From an uncultured Eggerthellaceae bacterium (GTDB lineage Bacteria; Actinomycetota; Coriobacteriia; Coriobacteriales; Eggerthellaceae): a DNA stretch of 7,398 nucleotides. Shown piece after piece: positions 1 to 5,874 of this stretch (its first letter is position 1; every line of letters starts with the position of its first letter). Below the pieces are notes generated by a model that was given only the letters and a program-made list of their open reading frames with translations, searched no databases and was not told the origin of the DNA. The DNA is taken from assembly GCA_949450265.1 (NCBI GenBank), contig CASTMW010000073.1, positions 1 through 7,398 of the forward strand, written 5' to 3'. The translations under genes were made by a program, and so were the position numbers.

Positions 1-190
1 GTTCCAGATGAAACTTTCAGTTGGATGTTGGACGCAAGTTGCGGATGGTTGTCGGACGGGATTCCTAGATACGGGTAACGGCCTGATCGGCGCGCTGGCG
101 GTTGCGGATGATGGTTTCGGATGGCATTCGTACGAGGCTTTTTAGATAGATGGCGAAATTATTGGATGACTTCCAGACGAAGTTTCGATG
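1..190. repeat. Degenerate GGATG-rich intergenic repeats
   Basis: No gene is visible in the first 241 bases. The stretch is dominated by imperfect direct repeats. GGATG occurs at 23, 43, 106, 119 and 164. The 10-mer GTTGCGGATG occurs at 38-47 and 101-110. TTCCAGATGAA (2-12) recurs as TTCCAGACGAA (171-181), in each case followed by a T-rich TTTC stretch. No single period fits all copies, so this looks like eroded repeat sequence, not a clean tandem array. Function is unknown; it may continue to the left of the window. Confidence 0.4.
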
Positions 191-211
191 CTGAAGATCG
201 TGCGGTAAGAT
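183..211 (+). promoter_or_regulatory. Weak candidate sigma-70 promoter for the DUF151 gene
   Basis: TTTCGA (183-188) and TAAGAT (206-211) are separated by 17 bp. The -35 matches the consensus at only three positions and the -10 at four. The same TAAGAT hexamer with 17-bp spacing occurs ahead of typA, which lends slight support. A start near 218 would give a short leader carrying the AAGGAG ribosome site at 231-236. Confidence 0.25.
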
Positions 212-241
212 GACCGAGCGCGCCCGTTATAAGGAGCAGTT

Positions 242-742
242 ATGGTGCCACTTCGGGTACTAACCCTCATATTCACTGGTCCCGAGCAACCGGCTGTGCT
301 GGTGCTTGAGCCGATCGAAGACCAGCAAGCTGGCAAGTCACGTATCGTGCCCGTATGGATCGGTGCGAATGAAGCCATGCAGCTTGGGGTCGCGCTCGAG
401 CATGCCAAATTGCCCCGGCCCATGACGCACGATCTCTTCATCGACGCCATAACGAACCTTGATGCTTGTGTCGACCATGTTGTGATCGATCGCGTGGAGG
501 GGCAGACCTTCTTCGCGAAGTTGGTACTCAGGCAAGGAGGGCGTCTGATCGAGCTTGATGCCCGTCCGACCGATGCGCTCAGTCTGGCGATTCGCGAGGA
601 TAGTCCCTTCATGATCGACGAGACGGTGCTCGAACAAGCGTCGTTTCCGTATCTGTTCAAGGACGATAAGGCAAAAGAGGTCGAATTGCAGGAGTTCCAT
701 GCGTTCATCGAAGGATTGTCGCCCGAAGACTTCTCGCAATGA
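242..742 (+). CDS. Bifunctional nuclease (DUF151/BFN domain) family protein
   Basis: This 166-residue protein consists of essentially one BFN/DUF151 domain. The family signatures are all present: a VPVWIG strand at 36-41 followed by an acidic residue (E44), RPMTHDLF at 59-66, and the diagnostic LDARPTDALSLAIRE stretch at 105-119. Plant and bacterial members have been reported to have DNase/RNase activity, but the biochemical role of the common bacterial single-domain proteins is poorly defined, so the nuclease label is family-based. There is no UvrB/UvrC-type C-terminal helix pair, which some relatives carry. The start is well supported: AAGGAG at 231-236 lies 5 nt before the ATG. The protein is soluble with no signal peptide. 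The gene stands alone; the next feature downstream is the parS site. Confidence 0.88.
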   Translation: MVPLRVLTLIFTGPEQPAVLVLEPIEDQQAGKSRIVPVWIGANEAMQLGVALEHAKLPRPMTHDLFIDAITNLDACVDHVVIDRVEGQTFFAKLVLRQGGRLIELDARPTDALSLAIREDSPFMIDETVLEQASFPYLFKDDKAKEVELQEFHAFIEGLSPEDFSQ

Positions 743-895
743 AGGCAACGAGCTCTTTGCGATAAGGAACGCGAATGGGGCAACGGGGAAGGTTGAGCAG
801 GCTGGATATAGTAGAAATGCGATAGAGAAGTAATATGGTAGAGAAATTCGCAGCAGGGTGAAAGCGATGAGGCTGACCGAATGATCGCGGAAAAG

Positions 896-913
896 ATGTT
901 TCACGTGAAACAT
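896..913. promoter_or_regulatory. parS: parS centromere site (ParB/Spo0J binding)
   Basis: Positions 896-913 form a perfect 18-bp palindrome (ATGTTTCACGTGAAACAT). Its inner 16 bases at 897-912 match exactly the well-known bacterial chromosomal parS consensus TGTTNCACGTGAAACA. ParB dimers nucleate here, spread, and recruit ParA and SMC to segregate the origin region. The site lies in a 190-bp gap between the DUF151 gene and the CPBP gene, 20 bp before the latter's first ATG. No parA or parB gene is in the window. Chromosomal parS sites cluster near oriC, so this window is probably origin-proximal (inference). Confidence 0.9.
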
Positions 914-932
914 GGGTCGTATACGTTGTTGA

Positions 933-1565
933 ATGGGGTGTTTCGCGAAAACGCATATGTCAGAACGCGGCACGGCGTTATCGCATGATCCGGCGCGAGC
1001 ACGCAGCACGATGGACGTTCGGAGGGAAACAGGTCTGCTTGGGATATTCGCCATGGTTGCGGTGTTCTGTTTTGGTGCTGCGATGGTAGGACCTTCTCTT
1101 GCGGCCGATTGCACGGTGACCGGGGTGGTGGAAGAGGTCGCCTTCACTGGTTTCTTGTTCCCCTTGCTAAGGTACGGTTTTAAGGTGCGCATGCGGAGAC
1201 CTACCATCCACACGGTAGGGGTCTTTGGGCAAGAAACAGAGATGCTTGATCAAAAAGAACGAACGCGCTTGTCGCAGATATCCCTCACATCGATGCATCT
1301 AACGGCGCCATCCTCGCTACAGACATTTCCAGTATCAGCATGTCCGTTGCTGACCGATCGCTGTCGTGCGAGCGCGATAGCTGCTTTGGTAACGGCGTTG
1401 CTGTTCGCGCTCTGCCATATGGCCCAACCATGGAAGGCGCCCTTTGCGTTCGTGTTCAGCTTGGGCATGGTCGGTCTGTACTGCCGGACGAAGAGCATCT
1501 GGTGGCCGATTTGCGCGCATTCGGCGTTCGATATGTGCTGGTTCGGTTTGCTCGGGCTGCCGTAA
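933..1565 (+). CDS. CPBP (Abi/CAAX-like) family membrane protein, short and divergent
   Basis: This frame encodes up to 210 residues and carries the three CPBP intramembrane metalloprotease motifs in order. They are a di-glutamate motif EEVAFTG (67-73), F148-A-L-C-H152, and H196-S-A-F-D200. Hydrophobic segments lie at about 34-55, 137-151, 159-174 and 188-208. Family members cleave substrates within the membrane or act in bacteriocin self-immunity. Three things are odd. The arginine of canonical EExxxRG is T72. About 60 mostly hydrophilic residues separate motifs 1 and 2, more than usual. Only one membrane segment precedes motif 1, where relatives usually have several. The start is unclear: ATG 933, 957 and 1011 are in frame and none has a good ribosome site; GGAGGG at 1021-1026 has no standard start suitably spaced behind it. 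Codon use is less biased than in typA. It may be a rapidly evolving or decaying homologue. Confidence 0.6.
   Translation: MGCFAKTHMSERGTALSHDPARARSTMDVRRETGLLGIFAMVAVFCFGAAMVGPSLAADCTVTGVVEEVAFTGFLFPLLRYGFKVRMRRPTIHTVGVFGQETEMLDQKERTRLSQISLTSMHLTAPSSLQTFPVSACPLLTDRCRASAIAALVTALLFALCHMAQPWKAPFAFVFSLGMVGLYCRTKSIWWPICAHSAFDMCWFGLLGLP
939..953. promoter_or_regulatory. Second GTTTC dyad, parS/Noc-site-like
   Basis: TTTCGCGAAA (941-950) is a perfect 10-bp palindrome inside TGTTTCGCGAAAACG. Its centre is 41 bp, about four helical turns, from the parS centre. Its left half (TGTTTC) equals the parS left half, but the site overall matches parS at only about 10 of 16 positions. It could be a degenerate ParB site, a site for a ParB paralogue, or chance. 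It overlaps the possible 5' codons of the CPBP gene. Confidence 0.25.
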
Positions 1566-1589
1566 GAGTAAGATGCTCCATCGTGTCTT

Positions 1590-1618
1590 TTGAAGGAAAG
1601 ATCAGGTCTGTGTAAGAT
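1590..1618 (+). promoter_or_regulatory. Candidate sigma-70 promoter for typA
   Basis: TTGAAG (1590-1595) and TAAGAT (1613-1618) are separated by exactly 17 bp and each matches the consensus at four of six positions. A start near 1625 would give a leader of about 180 nt that contains most of the 11-bp repeat array before typA. This is sequence inference only. Confidence 0.4.
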
Positions 1619-1724
1619 CAGGATAAGACCTACGCAAGACCGATGTTAGGACCAGAGTAGGACTAGAGCAGGATCAGACCAGGACCAAGCCAGGACTAGA
1701 TCAGAACCAGACCAGAAACAGCCG
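1604..1724. repeat. Eleven degenerate 11-bp tandem repeats upstream of typA
   Basis: From 1604 to 1724 the sequence can be cut into eleven consecutive 11-base units, every one beginning with AG. The approximate consensus is AGGACCAGANC. The best units are 1648-1658 (aggaccagagt), 1659-1669 (aggactagagc), 1670-1680 (aggatcagacc) and 1692-1702 (aggactagatc). The outer units are more eroded. Eleven is not a multiple of three and no frame through it looks coding. The strand is purine-rich, and the period is close to one DNA helical turn. The array lies between the CPBP stop and typA, probably within the typA leader. Function is unknown. Confidence 0.75.
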
Positions 1725-1806
1725 ATACGGCCATGGCGGATCACCGCGCACCGTCTCCAAACATGTGCAGAGAAGATCGGCCGAAGAAGGACGAACGGAA
1801 ACAAGA

Positions 1807-3615
1807 ATGAAGCAAGAGAATATACGCAACGTTGCCATCATCGCCCATGTCGACCACGGCAAGACCACGTTGGTGGACCGCCTGCTGTGGGCGTCGCATG
1901 TGTTCCGCGACAATCAGCAGGTTGAAGAGCGCGTGCTGGACAGCAACGACCAAGAACGCGAACGTGGCATTACCATCCTGTCGAAGAACATCTCTATCAC
2001 CTACAAGGACGTGAAGATTAACGTCATCGACACGCCGGGCCACGCCGACTTCGGCGGCGAGGTGGAACGCGTGCTGAACATGGCCGACGGCGCGCTGCTG
2101 ATCGTGGACGCCTACGAAGGGCCCAAGCCACAGACGCGCTTCGTGCTCTCCCACGCGCTTGAACGCGGTCTGCGCATCGTGGTGGTGGTGAACAAGATAG
2201 ACCGCCCGAACGCCGACCCCGAAGGCGCGGTGGACAAGGTGTTCGACCTGATGGTGGAACTGGGCGCAACTGACGAACAGCTGGACTTCCCCGTGGTGTA
2301 TGCCTCGGCGGTGAACGGTTATGCGCGGCTTTCCCCCGACGACGACAACATGGACATGGTGCCGCTGCTGGATACCATCTTGCAGGAAGTTCCGTGCCCC
2401 GACGTGGACCCCACAGCTCCGCTAGCATTGCAGGTGAGCACGGTGGACCACAGCAGCTACGAAGGTCGCATCGGTGTGGGGCGCCTGCACAGCGGCACGA
2501 TCCACGAGAAGGAGCAAGTGTTGGTGGTGAAGCCCGACGGCGCCGAGCGCACCGCGCAGATCCGCAAGGTGTACACCTTCGAGAACCTGGGCAAAGCCGA
2601 AGTGCCCGAAGCTGCTGCGGGGGACATCGTGGCGGTCATCGGCATCGAGGACGCTGACATCGGTGACATCATCACCGACCCGAATGCCCCGCAGACGATG
2701 GACCCCATCGCGGTGGAAGAGCCCACCATGGCTATCGTCTTCGAAGCATCCACCAGCCCGTTGGTCGGCCGCGAAGGCGACATCGTGGGCGCGCGTCAGC
2801 TGAAGGAGCGCCTCCTGCGCGAAAAGGAGAGCAACATCTCCATGCGCATCAACGAGCTGGAGGACAAGAGCGGCATCGAAGTGGCGGGCCGCGGCGTGCT
2901 GCATCTGTCGGTGTTGATGGAGACCATGCGCCGCGAAGGCTTCGAGTTCCAGGTAGGCCGCCCGCGCGTGGTCTACAAGATGGAGGGCGGCCAGAAGCTG
3001 GAGCCTATCGAAGAGGCCACGGTAGATGTGCCGAACGATTACGCTGGCAAGGCCATTGAGGTGATGGGCACCGCCGGTGGCATCATGGAGGACATGGCTT
3101 CCGACGAATCCATGACCCACCTTACCTTCCGCATCCCGACCCGCGGCACCATGGGCCTGAAGACCCGCATCCTGAACGCCACGCATGGTGAAGCTGTGCT
3201 CTTCCATCATTTCAAGGAATATGGCCCCTATTCGGGCGAGATGATGGGCCGCAAGAATGGTGGCATGATCGCCATGTCCACGGGGAAGGCGGTGGCCTAC
3301 GCGCTGGATACGCTGCAGGAGCGCGGTCGCCTGTTCGTTGGCCCAGGCGACGAGTGCTACGAAGGCATGATCGTGGGCGAATCCGCCAAAGAAGGCGACA
3401 TGGTGGTGAACGTGGAGAAGACGAAGAACCTGGGCAACCAGCGTTCCAGCTCGGCGGACAAGGCTATCCAGCTGACCCCGCCTGTCACCTTCACGCTGGA
3501 AGAGGCGCTGGAATACATCGAGGATGACGAGCTGGTGGAGGTCACGCCGCAGAGTATCCGCCTGCGCAAGCGCCTGCTCTCCGCGACCGATCGCAAGAAA
3601 GCGGCGAAGCGCTAG
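1807..3615 (+). CDS. typA: Translational GTPase TypA/BipA
   Basis: TypA/BipA is an EF-G-like GTPase that binds the 70S ribosome and supports ribosome assembly and adaptation to stress or low temperature. The 602 residues match the usual family length. GTPase motifs are complete: AHVDHGKT (13-20), the switch I RERGITI (51-57), DTPGHADF (75-82) and NKID (129-132). The TypA-type segment EGPKPQTRF at 104-112 carries K107 where most homologues I know have M. EF-G-like domain II, the domain III/V folds and the TypA-specific C-terminal domain follow, ending in the basic IRLRKRLLSATDRKKAAKR. I chose ATG 1807 because homologues begin just before the N-I-R-N-V/I-A-I-I-A-H strand. An in-frame GTG at 1765 would add 14 unconserved residues. 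The ribosome site is weak: GGAA at 1797-1800, or AAGGA at 1787-1791, which is too far away. Strong high-GC codon bias suggests good expression. Confidence 0.97.
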   Translation: MKQENIRNVAIIAHVDHGKTTLVDRLLWASHVFRDNQQVEERVLDSNDQERERGITILSKNISITYKDVKINVIDTPGHADFGGEVERVLNMADGALLIVDAYEGPKPQTRFVLSHALERGLRIVVVVNKIDRPNADPEGAVDKVFDLMVELGATDEQLDFPVVYASAVNGYARLSPDDDNMDMVPLLDTILQEVPCPDVDPTAPLALQVSTVDHSSYEGRIGVGRLHSGTIHEKEQVLVVKPDGAERTAQIRKVYTFENLGKAEVPEAAAGDIVAVIGIEDADIGDIITDPNAPQTMDPIAVEEPTMAIVFEASTSPLVGREGDIVGARQLKERLLREKESNISMRINELEDKSGIEVAGRGVLHLSVLMETMRREGFEFQVGRPRVVYKMEGGQKLEPIEEATVDVPNDYAGKAIEVMGTAGGIMEDMASDESMTHLTFRIPTRGTMGLKTRILNATHGEAVLFHHFKEYGPYSGEMMGRKNGGMIAMSTGKAVAYALDTLQERGRLFVGPGDECYEGMIVGESAKEGDMVVNVEKTKNLGNQRSSSADKAIQLTPPVTFTLEEALEYIEDDELVEVTPQSIRLRKRLLSATDRKKAAKR

Positions 3616-3620
3616 AGTCC

Positions 3621-3655
3621 CCGGCCCGCCGCCGGAAGCCTTTCGGGTTATTCTC
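3621..3655 (+). terminator. Possible typA terminator
   Basis: CCGGC (3621-3625) can pair with GCCGG (3631-3635) around a 5-base loop, just 5 nt after the typA stop. Only a loose T-rich stretch follows at 3641-3655. There is no clean U-tract, so this could equally be an ordinary GC-rich stem. Confidence 0.25.
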
Positions 3656-3752
3656 TGGATTTGCTGTCAAGGCATCCGGAATGCGTGCGCGATGCGGAAT
3701 GGTGTGCGAAAATGGGTCGGTTACACGACATGCGAACCATCGGAAGGCTAAG

Positions 3753-5018
3753 ATGAAGAAGATTCTCACATGCACTGCAGCCGTGGCCCTGGCGGCCGTG
3801 TGCGCCGTGGGCGCCGCGGGCTGCAGCACCGGTAGCAAGGGCCTTACTCCCGACACCGGCTTGACCGGCGGCGTGGCAGCCACCGTGAACGGGGCTGAGA
3901 TCCCCGAAGACACCATCACGCGTCAGATCAACACCCAGCGCATCAATGCGGAAGCGGAAGACGATGACGCCTGGGCGGAGTACCTGCACAACATGGATTC
4001 CACACCTACCAAGCAGCGCGACGAGGCATTGGAGGTCCTGATCGATCGCGAACTGGTCAAGCAGTTCGCTGGCGATGAGGATTGCGCGGCCACCGACGAA
4101 GAGATCCAAGAGCAGGTGGACAAGGTGCGTGCGAACTATTCCAGCGACGAAGCGTGGCAGGAAGCGCTGGAAGGCTCGAACTATGCTGACGAGCAGGCGT
4201 ACCGCGACCAGCTGTCCTACAGCATCGCCTACCAGAAGCTGGAAGACAAGTTCACCGAAGAGGCCAACGTGGATGACGCCACGTTGATCGAGCAGGCGCA
4301 GACCCAGCTGGTCGATGCGGCGGGCACCACCATGCGCCGCAGCAGCCACATCCTGTTCGACACCGACGACGAGGCGCAAGCCCAAGAGGTGCTGGACAAG
4401 CTGAAGTCCGGCGAGCTTGATTTCGCCGAGGCTGCCAAGGAATACTCCACCGACACTGGCTCGGCTGAGGAAGGCGGCGACGTGGGCTGGGATGGCATGA
4501 CCACGTTCGTGGAGGAATACCAGAACGCGCTGGACGGCCTGCAGGTGGGCGAGATGACCGACTTGGTGCCGTCGCAGTATGGCTACCATATCATCAAGTG
4601 CACCGATATCGCCGAGGTGCCCGAGACGATCACCAGTGTGGACCAGGTGCCCTCGGACATCCTGGCCGACATTCGCACCCAGGCGTCCTCCACCCAGACC
4701 AGCGAGAAGATGGAAAGCTGGCTGGACGAGAAAGAGGAAGCCAGCGACGTGGTCATCAACGATATGCCCGAGAACGTCCCGTATAACGTGGATATGAGCG
4801 CATACGAGACCGAAGAGGAAGAGAACGCCGAGGACGAAGCGGCCGATGAAGAGCTGGTCGAGAACGTTGAAGGCGTGGCCGATGACGTTGATGCCGCGGC
4901 GGTCGAAGGCGAAGGCGTCACGACCGATGCCGAGCCTGTGGAAGGCGACGCGGGCACAACGGAGCCAGATGCTGCGGCCGAGACCGAGGGCGAAGCCGTT
5001 ACGGATCAAAGCGAGTGA
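3753..5018 (+). CDS. PrsA/SurA-like parvulin peptidyl-prolyl isomerase lipoprotein
   Basis: This 421-residue exported foldase probably helps proteins fold after translocation. The start ATG 3753 is set by GGAAGG at 3742-3747 and by the signal sequence beginning MKKILTC; the frame is open further upstream but lacks export features. A hydrophobic segment runs to a lipobox-like A-A-G-C24, so C24 is the predicted lipidated residue. Residues about 40-190 form a SurA/PrsA-type helical chaperone domain. Residues 195-287 are a parvulin domain with RRSSHILF, LDFAEAAKEYSTD, GGDVGW and the closing YGYHIIK. From K327 to the end (94 residues) there is no Lys, Arg or His. Residues 351-421 are about 40% Asp/Glu. 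The stop overlaps the start of the ABC ATPase gene in GTGA, implying co-translation. Loss of the domain II insertions seen in dual-parvulin SurA makes PrsA the closer functional analogue. Confidence 0.88.
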   Translation: MKKILTCTAAVALAAVCAVGAAGCSTGSKGLTPDTGLTGGVAATVNGAEIPEDTITRQINTQRINAEAEDDDAWAEYLHNMDSTPTKQRDEALEVLIDRELVKQFAGDEDCAATDEEIQEQVDKVRANYSSDEAWQEALEGSNYADEQAYRDQLSYSIAYQKLEDKFTEEANVDDATLIEQAQTQLVDAAGTTMRRSSHILFDTDDEAQAQEVLDKLKSGELDFAEAAKEYSTDTGSAEEGGDVGWDGMTTFVEEYQNALDGLQVGEMTDLVPSQYGYHIIKCTDIAEVPETITSVDQVPSDILADIRTQASSTQTSEKMESWLDEKEEASDVVINDMPENVPYNVDMSAYETEEEENAEDEAADEELVENVEGVADDVDAAAVEGEGVTTDAEPVEGDAGTTEPDAAAETEGEAVTDQSE

Positions 5019-5821
5019 CGACGCGCGTGAGAGAACAGCCACCGTTCTTCGAAGCAAGGGATGCAGCGGTCCGACGTGCGGGCCGCTGCATCTTGCATAT
5101 AGAGCACCTTTCGATCGCTGAAGGCGAATCGGTAGCGTTCTTGGGCCCTAACGGGGCCGGGAAGTCAACGCTGATCGGGTTGCTGACGCGTGAGATACAA
5201 CCGCTGCATCGCGAAGAGCCGCCTGTGCGGTTCCGTGGCACCGATCGCATCGTGCTGGACGAGGTGCGTCGGGCGGTGGGATACGTTTCAGCCACCCAGC
5301 AATCGCAGATGAACGTGCATGTGCCCGCCTATGAGATCGTTGCGGGCGGCCTGTTCGGCTCGTTGGGCGTGCCGAAGCGCTTCACCGTGACCGCCGACCA
5401 GCGCCAGCGCGTCATGCAGGCGTTCGAGCAACTGGGCATCGCTGAGCTGGCCGATCGCGACGCGACCACGCTTTCCAGTGGGCAGGCGCGTCGCGTTTTG
5501 GTGGCGCGCGCATTGGTGAGCGACCCCAGTGTGCTGGTGTTCGACGAGCCCTGTACCGGGCTGGACCCGCAAGGCATGTTCTGGCTTCGCCGCACCATGC
5601 GGCATCTTGCGCAGACGGGGAAGGCCATCGTGCTGGTGACCCACTATCTGGAGGATATCATCCCTGAGATAGGGCGCGTGGTGCTGATGAAGGATGCCCA
5701 TGTGATTGCGGATGGTCCCAAGGAGCGCATTCTGACCGCCGATCATATGTCGGCGCTGTTCGATATTCCGGCTTTCGTCGAATGCCGCGAAGGATACTAC
5801 GCCTTGCGCGCTGACTACTGA
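5015..5821 (+). CDS. Stand-alone ABC ATPase (YlmA/ModF-like)
   Basis: This is a 268-residue single ABC nucleotide-binding domain. The motifs are Walker A G44-PNGAGKS-T52, Q-loop near Q95/Q96, signature L153-S-S-G-Q157, Walker B VLVFDEP (173-179), D-loop GLD (182-184), and switch H210 in VTHYLEDIIPEI. The H-L-E-[DE]-I-x-P pattern and the C-terminal tail ending in YYALRADY resemble YlmA/ModF-type ATPases, which often lack a linked permease. None is in the window, so transport is unproven and the substrate is unknown. The GTG start overlaps the TGA of the upstream foldase gene by 4 bp (GTGA). I see no strong ribosome site, so translation is probably coupled. A second in-frame GTG at 5027 is an alternative start. 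The gene ends 35 bp before the convergent endonuclease IV-family gene. Confidence 0.88.
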   Translation: MTTRVREQPPFFEARDAAVRRAGRCILHIEHLSIAEGESVAFLGPNGAGKSTLIGLLTREIQPLHREEPPVRFRGTDRIVLDEVRRAVGYVSATQQSQMNVHVPAYEIVAGGLFGSLGVPKRFTVTADQRQRVMQAFEQLGIAELADRDATTLSSGQARRVLVARALVSDPSVLVFDEPCTGLDPQGMFWLRRTMRHLAQTGKAIVLVTHYLEDIIPEIGRVVLMKDAHVIADGPKERILTADHMSALFDIPAFVECREGYYALRADY

Positions 5822-5835
5822 GCCGCCCGGTTACA

Positions 5836-5874
5836 GATGCTGGCCACCGATGTTGGCTATCGATGCTGGTTGCG
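5836..5874. repeat. Three 13-bp-spaced GATGYTGG repeats
   Basis: GATGCTGG (5836-5843), GATGTTGG (5849-5856) and GATGCTGG (5862-5869) repeat with an exact 13-bp period. They lie across the junction of the convergent ABC and endonuclease IV-family genes; the third copy is inside the last codons of the latter. No hairpin terminator is visible between the two genes. Function is unknown; it is probably a small slippage-type repeat. Confidence 0.55.

Noticed and set aside
338..1213. Long open frame on the minus strand across the DUF151 gene and parS
   Set aside because: It lies antisense to a clear DUF151 coding sequence and shows no recognisable domain. Its openness follows from the codon bias of the opposite strand.
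1765..1806. Upstream GTG start adding 14 residues to TypA
   Set aside because: The added residues are unlike the TypA N-terminus and the GTG has no ribosome site. ATG 1807 gives the expected N-terminus.
2422..3210. 262-codon minus-strand open frame within typA
   Set aside because: It is antisense to conserved typA, His-rich and low in complexity, which is a typical shadow frame in high-GC DNA.
3648..5057. 469-codon open frame on the minus strand opposite the foldase gene
   Set aside because: It mirrors the strongly biased, acidic codons (GAN/GCN) of the real plus-strand gene, giving an artificial His/Val/Leu/Gly-rich product with no motif.
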